Source: Bradyrhizobium manausense
GTDB taxonomy: Bacteria; Pseudomonadota; Alphaproteobacteria; Rhizobiales; Xanthobacteraceae
Direction of reading: 5' to 3'
DNA: 64,000 nucleotides
NCBI RefSeq assembly: GCF_001440035.1
Contig: NZ_LJYG01000062.1
Location: 44,558-108,557 of the forward strand
Part shown: one piece after another, positions 26,250 to 33,780 of the stretch
Numbering within the stretch: the first letter of the stretch is position 1
Layout of the letters: each line of letters opens with the position of its first letter
Notes under the pieces: generated by a model
Databases searched by the model: none
The model's input: only the letters and a program-made list of their open reading frames with translations
What the model was told of the DNA's origin: nothing
Program-made: the position numbers and the translations under genes

Positions 26250-26709
26250 ACGAGCAAGAGATTCTGCACGAGCGTGCAGGCTTCATCGGCCCGGCCGTGA
26301 TCCGGCATCTTTGGCGAACAACCGGCGCCCGCATAGGACCTCCCGTCTTCCCATGGTGACGAACTGCTTCAACGATTACGGGCCCTGTCGCTTTCCGAAA
26401 AGCTCATTCCTCACATGATCGTTTCATTCCTCACATGATCGTTCGCGGATTGGCGGGCGAATCGCTGCTGGTCTACGGCGATGGCGGCAATATCTGCGAC
26501 TACCTCTATGTCGCCGAGCACGCAATGCGCTGACCTTGATACTTTGAGCACAACAATGTCTGCGATACCGACAACATCGGCGCGCGCTGCGAGCGGGGAT
26601 AGTGGAGCGCAACTGCGGTCTGCTCAGTGAATTGCCGCCTGAGGCACTCCGCACGGCGATCCCATCAGCTTTCGTGTCCGACCGCCTTGGCTACGACCTG
26701 CATGAATAG
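26250..26709 (+). pseudogene. rfbB: Remnant of dTDP-glucose 4,6-dehydratase gene (rfbB)
   Basis: Pieces of RfbB can be read in order in shifting frames. Near 26270 'AGFIGPAVIRHL' is the NAD-binding N-terminus. From 26358 'VTNCFNDYGPCRFP' is the V-T-N-C-S-N-N-Y-G-P block. Around 26404-26520 'LIPHMIVRGLAGESLLVYG' and then 'GDGGNICDYLYVAEHAMR' follow. A last part with 'CGLLSELPPE' and 'FVSDRLGYDL' matches the C-terminus. Most of the middle (some 180 residues with the active site) is deleted, and there are stops and frameshifts plus a 20-bp tandem duplication. The gene cannot make an enzyme. The rhamnose genes rfbA and rfbD 10 kb away are intact, so a working rfbB should exist elsewhere. Confidence 0.85.
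26404..26443 (+). repeat. 20-bp perfect tandem duplication inside the rfbB remnant
   Basis: The unit TCATTCCTCACATGATCGTT occurs twice without a gap. In the correct frame the unit encodes part of 'LIPHMIV', so the duplication arose inside the gene and shifts the frame (20 is not a multiple of 3). It is a recent-looking lesion, as both copies are still identical. Confidence 0.95.
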
Positions 26710-26945
26710 GTCTCGGCTGACGCAACCTCCGTGATTATACGGAGCGAGATGCGTCAACTTCCTCCTGGTAAGGTTGAGCAGTTAGCTTAATCCGCGGTGT
26801 TTGTTGCGAAGTTTTGTCAATACCCTATCCACTTCTCGCACCGGGCTCCCCCAAGCCCGGCCCCACCCAAGCAAAGCCGTCGAGCGAACATGGGTCCGCT
26901 TGGCGGCTTTGTCGTTGTGTCTATGCGAAGAGGAACGTTTCGGTT

Positions 26946-27119
26946 ATGGCGCGGAAGCCCTGGTCGTTCAAAGAGGATCGCCGGCTCATGGAGCTGGCCA
27001 AGTCTTCCACGTCGGTGGAAGAAGCAGCAAAGCAACTCGGGCGATCGCCTGACGCGATCAAGCGCATGGCGATGCGGCTTGGTCTGTCGTTGAAGTCGAA
27101 GACGGGCAAGAAGAGCTAG
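26946..27119 (+). CDS. Small SANT/Myb-like helix-turn-helix protein
   Basis: This is a 57-residue basic protein. 'PWSFKEDRRLMELAKSSTSV' followed by 'EEAAKQLGRSPDAIKRMAMR' has the shape of a single SANT/Myb-type or homeodomain-like three-helix unit with a recognition helix ('SPDAIKRMAMRLGL') and a lysine-rich tail. I choose the ATG with AGAGGAA upstream. DNA binding is likely. Similar short proteins are frequent in Bradyrhizobium. Target and role are unknown. Confidence 0.65.
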   Translation: MARKPWSFKEDRRLMELAKSSTSVEEAAKQLGRSPDAIKRMAMRLGLSLKSKTGKKS

Positions 27120-27258
27120 CCCGCGACGCAGCCTGTCAGGATGGCATCGTTTTGCCGTCTGGCGCCCAGCCGCAGCGCAAAGCACTAAAGGGGCAGAAGC
27201 CCTCTTGCGGATGCCTGCGCCAGCACGCCCGGATGCGTCAGCTCGCGGCGCGGCGCAC

Positions 27259-27589
27259 CTAGCTAATTCTAAGGTCAAGTAGTGGCTGAGACGCCGACCC
27301 GAGATCGGCCGCCGCGGCAACCGTGACCGGAACGACAGCGGTTAGAACCTCAGGCGCCCAAAAGATTGTCTGCTCGGCGAAGGACCTCTGCGGGTCATGG
27401 GCGAAAGCAGATACCCCATCTCCTCCTGAATTCTGGTGTCACTTCGCCATCGGGACTGTTTGCCATCATAGCCTCAAAGTCGCGTCGATAGTCCGCATTG
27501 CGACGAAGACATTCCCAGGCGATGTCGGTGATTTCGGCGTCTTGTAGGTTCTTGTAGGTTTCCGGCGACCGCCAGTCGAACTCAGGCAT
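27259..27589 (-). pseudogene. Frameshifted DUF6499-type protein of integrative elements
   Basis: From ATG 27589 (GGGAGGG upstream) the first 64 codons give 'MPEFDWRSPETYKNLQDAEI' then 'TDIAWECLRRNADYRRDF', the DUF6499 N-terminal signature found with DUF2285 proteins. The frame stops just after 'RRRWGICF'. In the next frame the protein continues without a break as 'AHDPQRSFAEQTIFWAPEVL' and on to a stop at 27259. A single extra base near 27397 therefore breaks the gene. DUF6499/DUF2285 genes belong to conjugative and integrative elements in Rhizobiales. The intact DUF2285 gene lies just upstream on the same strand. Confidence 0.8.
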
Positions 27590-27754
27590 TACGTCCCTCC
27601 CATTGTATGCAGCTAACAAGGATGGCGGCGCAATAGTTATGAACGAAACGGTTGTAGGAAGTCCCTAGTTTGGCACCACGTGGTGCACAGGAATGACCAC
27701 CGATCAGCAAAAGAAAATAGTTCTTGCTGTTAGCCGCCGGCCGACGATTCTCTT

Positions 27755-28027
27755 CTATTTCGAGCTGGTGGCGCGTAAGAGGCGACCTTGCTCAGTCACC
27801 CATTTGGCGCGCGCGAGATGACTCTGAAATGCGCTTCGCGCACGGTCAGGCTCCCGCACCGGATCGATATGCAGCACCAGTCGAGCGACTTCCATCCAGT
27901 CTGCCCCTTGGCTTTCGGCCTGCAGAAGGCGCATGTAGGTCACGACATGCTGCTCATCGTAGCCAGTGAGAATTTGATCTGCAGGCGCAGCGTCGGCGAC
28001 GTCTGGGTCGAGCGGCGGCTTCCTCAT
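27755..28027 (-). CDS. DUF2285-family protein
   Basis: This 90-residue protein has the layout of short DUF2285 members: 'DPDVADAAPADQILTGYDEQ' at the front, then 'HVVTYMRLLQAESQGADW' and 'EVARLVLHIDPVREPDRAR', ending in 'SHLARAKWVTEQGRLLR'. GGAG lies a few bases before the ATG. Such proteins accompany relaxases and regulators in integrative and conjugative elements; a DNA-binding helix-turn-helix has been proposed for the family. It precedes the frameshifted DUF6499 gene on the same strand and is probably a survivor of a decayed element. Confidence 0.8.
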   Translation of the reverse strand: MRKPPLDPDVADAAPADQILTGYDEQHVVTYMRLLQAESQGADWMEVARLVLHIDPVREPDRARSAFQSHLARAKWVTEQGRLLRATSSK

Positions 28028-28167
28028 AAGACTCCACGCCTTAGTTTAGACAATTTCTAACACGCGGGCAGGAAGGAGCAGCAAAATAGTCGCGGGAGCC
28101 ATCCCGATCGCGTTTTGTAGAGAATACTCCGTGGTGAAATACTCTTCAAGGACATGCCCTCTCGCGT

Positions 28168-28416
28168 ATGGATATACGCGAGATACTTGCAATTAATTTG
28201 CGGAAGCTCCGGCAGGCCCGTGGCTTGTCACAGGAGGAATTGGCTCATCGTGCTGAAATCGACCGCACTTACATCAGCGCACTCGAGCGAAGCGTTTATG
28301 CGGCAGGTATCGACGTTGTCGATCGGCTGGCGCGCAGCCTTGGTGTCGAGGCCGCCGACCTGCTCATTCGCCCGTCCGCAAGCGCCAAGAAAAGGACTCG
28401 GGGACAGGCCGAATAA
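28168..28416 (+). CDS. XRE/Cro-type helix-turn-helix regulator
   Basis: The 82-residue protein is a single HTH_3 domain: 'NLRKLRQARGLSQEELAHRA' and 'EIDRTYISALERSVYAAGID' with the recognition helix 'DRTYISALER', then 'VVDRLARSLGVEAADLL' and a basic tail. It is of the type that controls plasmid, phage or restriction-modification genes. No restriction or phage gene is adjacent now. Given the DUF2285, DUF6499 and DUF736 remnants around it, it is probably the regulator of the same decayed element. Confidence 0.85.
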   Translation: MDIREILAINLRKLRQARGLSQEELAHRAEIDRTYISALERSVYAAGIDVVDRLARSLGVEAADLLIRPSASAKKRTRGQAE

Positions 28417-28477
28417 TTGAATGTCGAGCCGCTCGATCCGAAAGACCTTATCGCTCACTCATGCCCGGAAGAATGAG

Positions 28478-28507
28478 AAGCCCCGCCCAGCGGACCAGAC
28501 GGGGCTT
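28478..28507 (-). terminator. Hairpin downstream of the DUF736 remnant
   Basis: AAGCCCCG and CGGGGCTT form an 8-bp perfect stem with a 14-base loop just after the stop of the leftward DUF736 remnant. The leftward side is followed by a modest T-rich stretch (TTCTCATTCTT), so a factor-independent terminator is possible. Confidence 0.5.
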
Positions 28508-28519
28508 GGTGGGGCACTC

Positions 28520-28690
28520 TTACTCGCCGGTCTTGCGCGGCCGCGACCACAGGAGGGTGTAACCCTCGCCGCCTTCGTCATCGAACAGGTTCGCGTAGAT
28601 CGGAGCGTTGAAGGAAGGATCGTCGAGCTTGAGCGAGAGGTAGTCGCGGCCCCCCTCGGAACGCTTCGACCAGGCTGCGCCGACGATTGC
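28520..28690 (-). pseudogene. 5'-truncated DUF736 gene
   Basis: The minus strand encodes the last 55 or so residues of a DUF736 protein: '[20 protein letters not shown]' followed by '[18 protein letters not shown]' and '[13 protein letters not shown]', then TAA. The N-terminal half (normally starting with a short strand-rich segment of about 45 residues) is missing, and the sequence switches at about 28690 into a unit that is repeated 260 bp further on. DUF736 genes are hallmarks of conjugative plasmids and integrative elements in alphaproteobacteria. Confidence 0.8.
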
Positions 28691-28800
28691 CTCCCCAGCC
28701 CTAAGCGTTCCGCCGTTACCTTGTTTGCGGCCATGCCAGACCGATCTACCGAGCGCTTTTCGATTCGGCTATCAGGCCGCCGAGTCGTGCACCGGGCTTA
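28684..28800 (+). repeat. Direct repeat, copy A (about 117 bp)
   Basis: This segment starts with CGATTGCCTCCCCAGCC and runs through TTGTTTGCGGCCATGCCAG and CGAGCGCTTTTCGATTCGG. It is closely similar to copy B 257 bp downstream, with a small number of substitutions and one short gap near the end. Its left edge coincides with the break point of the DUF736 remnant. I recognise no gene or terminal inverted repeat in it. Confidence 0.85.
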
Positions 28801-28940
28801 CATGAGAGGTAAGGGCTGACGCCAGCGGCGCTCGCCCGAATACAGGGAACTCCTCGGATCGAGCAAACGTTGAAGGCGATCGCCACATTGGGCCGCCCGT
28901 GGCAAGAGATCTATTGCCAATTTTTGCCGTCCCGGACCGT

Positions 28941-29058
28941 CGATTGCCTCCCCAGCCCCAAGCGTACCGCCGTTACCTTGTTTGCGGCCATGCCAGCCCG
29001 ATCTACCGAGCGCTTTTCGATTCGGCCATCGAAGGGCCGAGTTGCGCACTGGGCTCTT
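28941..29058 (+). repeat. Direct repeat, copy B (about 118 bp)
   Basis: This is the second copy of the unit described at copy A, in the same orientation. The stretch from CGAGCGCTTTTCGATTCGG onward differs at scattered positions. A frame through it could encode a short peptide ('[20 protein letters not shown]') that reads like protein, so the repeat may be a fragment of a lost gene. It ends about 180 bp before the RNase HII gene. Confidence 0.85.
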
Positions 29059-29240
29059 ACAGCGCCGAGTTCGTTACGCTCTGAGGTCGGTGGCAGCGCA
29101 AATTATCCGAACCTCGGATGAGAGCCGGCCCGGTTCCATTCAACAAGGTGCTGCGCAGCGGATGAGGCATGGCTTAACTTCAGACAATCGCCACAAAGTT
29201 CACCGACACGCTCCCACAGTCAGTCTCCACCAAGGCGGCG

Positions 29241-30065
29241 ATGTCCCAGTACTCACTCGATGTGTTGCGTCAACGCTATGTCGTCGAGAAAAGACCGCTC
29301 GAGGCCAGCGTGGAGCAGATCTTGCGCGCCGACAGCCGCGCTGGAGCGCGTGCCATCCTGGCCGCAATCGATAAACGCCGCTTTGAAAATCGGTCCGAAG
29401 GGCAGCGCCTCCGCAAGATGCTCCGCTTCGAGACCGCTCTCTGGGAAAGCGGTCATTATGCCGTGGCAGGCGTGGACGAGGCGGGAATGAGCCCTCTCGC
29501 CGGGCCAGTCTCCGCGGGCGCCGTGATCTTGAAACCCGGGACGCGGATCGTCGGGATCGACGACTCGAAAAAACTCGACGCCGCGGCTCGCGAAGAGCTC
29601 GCCAAGGAGATCAAGGAAAAGGCGGAGAGTTGGTGTGTGGCGTTCGTCGAGGTCGAGGAGATCGACGCGATCAACATCCATTGGGCAGGCATCCAGGCTA
29701 TGCAGCGCGCGGTCCGGGGCCTAGGGATGACGCCGCATCATTTGCTGATCGATGCGAAGCGGTTGAAGGAAATCGACACCCCTCAGCAGGCGATCATCAA
29801 GGGTGATGCCAAGTCCGCCAGCATCGCCGCCGCCTCCATCCTCGCGAAAGTCGAGCGCGATGCCGTGATGCGGGCGCTCGACGTGCGACACCCCGGCTAC
29901 GGCTTCGCGGATCACAAGGGCTACCCGGTGCCGGCTCATTACGAAGCTCTCGCCAGGCTTGGCGCATGCGCCGCTCATCGGCGGTCATTCGGGCCTGTAC
30001 GCAAAGCTCTCGGGTTGCCGCCCCTCCCGCCGTGGCCTTCGGCAGCCGAGCGCGCCGCTGGTTGA
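29241..30065 (+). CDS. RNase HII with N-terminal extension and altered GRG motif
   Basis: The 274-residue protein is longer than standard proteobacterial RnhB (about 200), with a 70-residue helical N-terminal extension ('LDVLRQRYVVEKRPLEASVE') like that of Bacillus RNase HII. The catalytic block reads 'GVDEAGMSPLAGPV': Asp79 and Glu80 are kept, but the G-R-G that senses the ribonucleotide 2'-OH is G-M-S. The other acidic ligands are present ('LLIDAKRL' Asp171; 'ILAKVERD' Asp207), as is 'GYPVPAHYEAL'. It should cut RNA-DNA junctions, though specificity may differ. It heads a repair island and converges on a DNA ligase gene. It is unlikely to be the only rnhB of the genome. Confidence 0.9.
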   Translation: MSQYSLDVLRQRYVVEKRPLEASVEQILRADSRAGARAILAAIDKRRFENRSEGQRLRKMLRFETALWESGHYAVAGVDEAGMSPLAGPVSAGAVILKPGTRIVGIDDSKKLDAAAREELAKEIKEKAESWCVAFVEVEEIDAINIHWAGIQAMQRAVRGLGMTPHHLLIDAKRLKEIDTPQQAIIKGDAKSASIAAASILAKVERDAVMRALDVRHPGYGFADHKGYPVPAHYEALARLGACAAHRRSFGPVRKALGLPPLPPWPSAAERAAG

Positions 30066-30093
30066 CCGGGTCGAACGTCTCTTCACGTCGGCT

Positions 30094-31041
30094 CTATTTG
30101 CGCGACCAACTCTTTTCGCGAACGACGTCCTTGGCCTTCTTGTCGGACCGCAGGCCAAGATAGACCGGCTGGCGCAGCTCGCCCTTGCTCGTCCACTCCG
30201 CAAACTTCACTTCCGCGACCAACGAAGGACGCACCCACGTCGTGACCCGCTCATCCTTCACCTTGGCAGGAAACGGCGATCTGGCGGTTTTGAGCCTCAC
30301 CAGCTTGCCGTGAAGCTCTTCCAGAACCTGGTGGCTGAAACCGGTGCCGACATGGCCGATGTACCGCCATGAATCGTCCTCGCGTACCGCCAGAACGAGG
30401 GCGCCGAAGAAAGGCCGGGTTCGCCTCGGCGCGGTGAAGCCGGCAATCACGACCTCCTGCCGCTGCGCGGTCTTCACCTTCAGCCAGTCGGCGGTCCGGC
30501 GTCCGGACGCGTAGGGGCTGTCGGCGCGCTTGGCCATGATACCTTCGAGATGCCTCCGCTCGGCTTCTGCGAAGAACTTCGTTCCTTTTCCTTTGCGGTG
30601 GTTGCTGAAGGCGATGAGCTTGTGGCGTGGAAGGATGGCCTTTAGCCGCTTCTTGCGCTCGAGGAGCGGCAGCGCACGCAGGTCCTCGCCGTCCGCGAAC
30701 ATGAGATCGAACGCGCAGTACAAGAGCTTGGCCTCATGGCGCAGGGCGTTCTGGAGCAATTGGAAATGGGATACGCCGTCCTTCCCGATCGCGACGAGCT
30801 CGCCATCGATCAAAGCATCAGCTTTCACGCCCTCAAGTGCTTTCGCGACCTCGACATAGGAGTGGCTGATGATTTTACCGTTGCGGCTGTAGAGGGCGAC
30901 CCGACCACCCCGGATTTCCGCAACCATTCGAAAACCATCGAACTTGTCCTCGAAGACCCAATCGGGATCGTCGAACGGTGAATCGGTCAGTGTGGCCAGC
31001 ATGGGCTGCAGGCGAAGAGGCAAGGTCGATTTTCGGGCCAT
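30094..31041 (-). CDS. ATP-dependent DNA ligase, LigD ligase-domain type (1)
   Basis: The start is the ATG at 31041, giving 315 residues; an upstream extension of the open frame overlaps the MOSC gene and is not protein-like. The nucleotidyltransferase domain holds 'VFEDKFDGFRMV' with the AMP-accepting Lys33, then 'YSRNGKIIS', 'LIDGELVAI', 'CAFDLMFADG', 'EGIMAKRADSPY' and 'DWLKVK' (motif V). An OB-fold follows ('RYIGHVGTGFSHQVLEEL'). It corresponds to the ligase domain of LigD without polymerase or phosphoesterase parts. It likely seals breaks in Ku-dependent end joining. It lies last in a leftward operon after polX and the MOSC gene. Confidence 0.92.
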   Translation of the reverse strand: MARKSTLPLRLQPMLATLTDSPFDDPDWVFEDKFDGFRMVAEIRGGRVALYSRNGKIISHSYVEVAKALEGVKADALIDGELVAIGKDGVSHFQLLQNALRHEAKLLYCAFDLMFADGEDLRALPLLERKKRLKAILPRHKLIAFSNHRKGKGTKFFAEAERRHLEGIMAKRADSPYASGRRTADWLKVKTAQRQEVVIAGFTAPRRTRPFFGALVLAVREDDSWRYIGHVGTGFSHQVLEELHGKLVRLKTARSPFPAKVKDERVTTWVRPSLVAEVKFAEWTSKGELRQPVYLGLRSDKKAKDVVREKSWSRK

Positions 31042-31052
31042 GGCAGGGCTCT

Positions 31053-31577
31053 CTATAGGGCCGGCAAAGGCCGAAACGAGGAGGATGGAAGGCGAACCCG
31101 CGCGCTGTCGCCGGCCAAAACCGGTCCCCCGGCCCGGACCACGCCCAGCACTCCAGATTTGAAGGCGGGGCCTGTTTCCGCCGACGAGAGCACCTGCCGC
31201 TTGAGGCCTGCTCGGAAGCGATCGATAAGGACGCAGGGCGTCCGGAGGCCCGTCAGCTCGACGACCGCGGACGGCCCGAGCTCGATCAGGGTCCCGAGTG
31301 GCATCCATTCGAGGTCCAATCCGGCGGTGGTGACGTTCTCGCCGAGGTCGCCCGCGCCAACCTCGAAGCCAGCTTCGAGGAGAAACAGGAAGAGTTCGGA
31401 CGGGATCAGGTGGACCTGCCGGAGATTGGGCAGGCGGGGCCGACGGCTCGCCAAATAACGGTGCCGGACGAACGGACCGGCGTGGGCGTCACCTTCGACG
31501 CCGTGATCTTTCACCAGGATGATGCGGGCCTGGGTCGGTTTGCTGAAGCGGTGGCCGCGATCGGCGGCGACCGCCAA
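31053..31577 (-). CDS. MOSC-domain protein
   Basis: A MOSC beta-barrel of 174 residues: 'GVEGDAHAGPFVRHRYL', 'PNLRQVHLIPSELF', 'GDLGENVTTAGLDLEWMPLG' and 'LTGLRTPCVLIDRF' with the conserved cysteine. MOSC proteins move sulfur or handle molybdenum-cofactor substrates (for example YiiM in detoxification of N-hydroxylated bases). The start is a TTG because a stop codon closes the frame upstream and no ATG or GTG exists in between; a GGGAAGG lies close before it. It sits between polX and the ligase gene with short gaps, so it is part of a repair operon, where removal of modified bases would fit. That link is inference. Confidence 0.85.
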   Translation of the reverse strand: MAVAADRGHRFSKPTQARIILVKDHGVEGDAHAGPFVRHRYLASRRPRLPNLRQVHLIPSELFLFLLEAGFEVGAGDLGENVTTAGLDLEWMPLGTLIELGPSAVVELTGLRTPCVLIDRFRAGLKRQVLSSAETGPAFKSGVLGVVRAGGPVLAGDSARVRLPSSSFRPLPAL

Positions 31578-31615
31578 AACCTTCCCTTCGAGCGAGAGAT
31601 CGTGCGCCTACGGCA

Positions 31616-33295
31616 TCAGGCGGCGCGGGCGAACGAGCGCCGCTTGTGGCGGAAATAGCGCGTGATCTCGGGAAGCTTCATTGCGTTCAGGACCCGATCG
31701 GCAGGGACGCCGCCCTTCCGGGCCATCTGAACGCCCCAGTGCATGTGGTCGAGCTCGGCAATCGAGTGCGCGTCGGGATTGATGCTCAGCATGCAGCCGA
31801 ACTCGAGAGCAGCCTGGTGCCAGCGCCAGTCCAGGTCAAGCCGCCATGGATGAGCATTGATCTCGACCACCACGTCGTGCTTCGCACAAGCCCGCAGCAC
31901 CTTCTCGACGTCGATTTCGTAGCCGGGCCGCCGCTGCAACTGCCTGCCGGTCATATGGCCAATAATGGTGGTGTGAGGATTGGAAACGGCCCGAAGCAGG
32001 CGCTGCGTCTGCGCCTTACGGTCCAGCTTGAAGCGCCCGTGGATGCTGGCGACGACGAAGTCGAAGCGCTCCAGAACGTCGTCGTCATAGTCGAGCGACC
32101 CGTCCGCCAGGATGTCGGATTCAATCCCTTTGAGGATCCGGAAGTCCTTGCCGAAGCGCTTGTTCAGTCGATCCGCTTCCCGGTGCTGCTGCGTGATCTC
32201 CTCGACGGAGAGACCTCCGGCATAGTGGGCAGACTTGGAATGGTCCGCCACGCCGAAATACTCAAAGCCCCGCTGGCGCGTGGCCTTAGCCATGGTCTCC
32301 AGTGTCTCGGTGCCGTCAGAGGCATCCGTGTGGCAGTGAAGGATCCCGCGCAGGTCCTGGCCGGTGACGAGCTTCGGGAGCTTGCCTTTCAGAGCCGCCT
32401 CGATCTCGCCGCGCCCCTCCCGGAGTTCAGGGTCGATGAAGGGCAGACCGAGGGCGCGGTAGATTTCAGCCTCCTCGCCGGCGATCAGCATGCGGCCCTT
32501 GTGCAAGCCATCGGGCTCCAATCGCATCCTCTTTTCCGCCGCCAAAGCCTGGAGTTGTTCGATATGAGTGGCGGAGCCTGTCGCGAAGAGGAGAGCAGCG
32601 CCGAAGTGCTTGCGGTCAGATACTCGGATTTGCAGCCCGTCGGCCGGTGGCGTCGATGTCTTGACCTGCTTGGCAGCCTCCGCAACGATCGCGAGATCGC
32701 CAACGAGTTCGCAGCCGCGGCGGAAGTCGCCGGCGATCGTCACACGCTTGAGTTCGGGGCGGGACTTGCGGATCGAGTCCTTCGCATGCGTGAGCAGCGC
32801 GGCAGCGCGGTGCAGGTGGAGGCGGCCTTCTCCGCTTTTGACGATCGCGAGGTTCTGCAGGATCTTGGTCTGCAGCGCGGCGCCGAGTCCTTTCGCCTTC
32901 TTGATGCGGTCATCCTTGGCGGCGGCCTCCAACTCCGAGAGCGAGCCGATGCCGAGATCTTTGTACAGGCGCAGTACCTTCTCCGGACGAAGGCCGGGTA
33001 TAGCGAGCATCTCGAGCACGCCCGCGGGAATCTCCTTCCGCAACTTTTCGAGGCTGGGATGACTGCCCGTCTTGTGAACCTTGGTGATGACGTCGGCAAT
33101 AGCATCGCCGACTCCTGGGATCTCGGTAAGTCGATCTTCGGCGACGAGCACGTCCAGAGGAACGGCTAGAACCGCCAAGCTGTCGGCGGCCCGAGAGTAG
33201 GCTTTCGCCCGGTAGGGATTGCCGCCTCGCAAGGCGGTGCGCTGCGCGTACTCTCGCAGAACACTTGCCACACCGCGCCCGTCGAGCGAAGGCAT
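31616..33295 (-). CDS. polX: PolX-family protein with degenerate polymerase site and intact PHP domain
   Basis: The 559-residue protein has the bacterial PolX order: 8-kDa HhH domain ('EIPGVGDAIADVI'), fingers/palm, then PHP domain from about 330. In the palm the metal site normally reads G-D-x-D; here it is 'VGDLAIV' with Ala202 in place of the second aspartate, and the third (V-D-L-R) is replaced ('LQIRVSDRKHFG'). The PHP metal ligands are all present: 'HCHTDASDG', 'ADHSKSAHY', 'GIESDI', 'ASIHGRF', 'GHMTGR', 'EINAHPWRLD', 'NPDAHS'. So 3'-5' exonuclease or end-trimming activity is expected without DNA synthesis. It is joined to the small gene upstream without a gap and precedes the MOSC and ligase genes. 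Confidence 0.92.
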   Translation of the reverse strand: MPSLDGRGVASVLREYAQRTALRGGNPYRAKAYSRAADSLAVLAVPLDVLVAEDRLTEIPGVGDAIADVITKVHKTGSHPSLEKLRKEIPAGVLEMLAIPGLRPEKVLRLYKDLGIGSLSELEAAAKDDRIKKAKGLGAALQTKILQNLAIVKSGEGRLHLHRAAALLTHAKDSIRKSRPELKRVTIAGDFRRGCELVGDLAIVAEAAKQVKTSTPPADGLQIRVSDRKHFGAALLFATGSATHIEQLQALAAEKRMRLEPDGLHKGRMLIAGEEAEIYRALGLPFIDPELREGRGEIEAALKGKLPKLVTGQDLRGILHCHTDASDGTETLETMAKATRQRGFEYFGVADHSKSAHYAGGLSVEEITQQHREADRLNKRFGKDFRILKGIESDILADGSLDYDDDVLERFDFVVASIHGRFKLDRKAQTQRLLRAVSNPHTTIIGHMTGRQLQRRPGYEIDVEKVLRACAKHDVVVEINAHPWRLDLDWRWHQAALEFGCMLSINPDAHSIAELDHMHWGVQMARKGGVPADRVLNAMKLPEITRYFRHKRRSFARAA

Positions 33296-33574
33296 TCAGC
33301 CAGCCTCCCTATGCGAGCTTTGCGGCGCCGCCGGAGCAGGGCGACGGCCGGAGCGGTCACTTGGCTGGCGATCGAGAGAGGCCTCGAGCTTCTGAGCTGC
33401 GCGAAAGTCCTCAAGGTGCTGGACATTGGGGCCGTAGGCAGCCTCCTTCTTGAGGAGATTGTAGATTCGGCCGGCCACCAGTTGCAGATGCTTCATCTTG
33501 CCCCGCGGCATAGATCTCGCTTTGCAGAGAGCTCGGACGGCGTAGGCGCGGAAGTAATTGAATGCGTCTGACAT
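33296..33574 (-). CDS. Small basic protein encoded immediately before polX
   Basis: From ATG 33574 the product has 92 residues: 'MSDAFNYFRAYAVRALCKAR' then 'HLQLVAGRIYNLLKKEA' and a proline/arginine-rich tail. Its stop is directly followed by the polX start, so the two are translated together. It is helical and basic at the front, with no known domain. A partner or loader for the PHP nuclease is an attractive guess, based only on position. Confidence 0.7.
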   Translation of the reverse strand: MSDAFNYFRAYAVRALCKARSMPRGKMKHLQLVAGRIYNLLKKEAAYGPNVQHLEDFRAAQKLEASLDRQPSDRSGRRPAPAAPQSSHREAG

Positions 33575-33730
33575 GATGTCAGTAAACGCCGGCTCTCGCC
33601 GGGAGTTCGATGGGTTTGGCGAAGACTGGATCGCCCGTCGCGGTTTGGCGCAAATGCGGGATGAGTGCAATCACTAGAACTCCTCGCCGCCTTCGAAGTT
33701 GCGAGACTCGTTGATTAAGGTAGGTAGACT

Positions 33731-33766
33731 GCCCGCCGTCGGCCCCAACCCGGCGGCGGCTTTTTT
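33731..33766 (+). terminator. Orphan rightward terminator with T6 tract
   Basis: A GC-rich inverted repeat (CCGCCG ... CGGCGGCGGC) is followed by TTTTTT. It points rightward, but no rightward gene lies just upstream: the genes there read leftward. It may end a small RNA starting in the 33575-33730 gap, or stop antisense reading into the ligase gene. Confidence 0.6.
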
Positions 33767-33780
33767 GTGAGTTGACTAGC

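Noticed and set aside
26424..26654. Leftward 76-codon frame
   Set aside because: It lies opposite the rfbB remnant and is arginine-rich without normal protein character.
28899..29084. 61-codon frame through repeat copy B
   Set aside because: It reads partly like protein but has no ribosome site and is shared with the repeat, so more likely a gene fragment.
31646..33169. Rightward 507-codon frame
   Set aside because: It is antisense to polX, whose own frame has complete PHP motifs; long antisense frames are common in GC-rich DNA.
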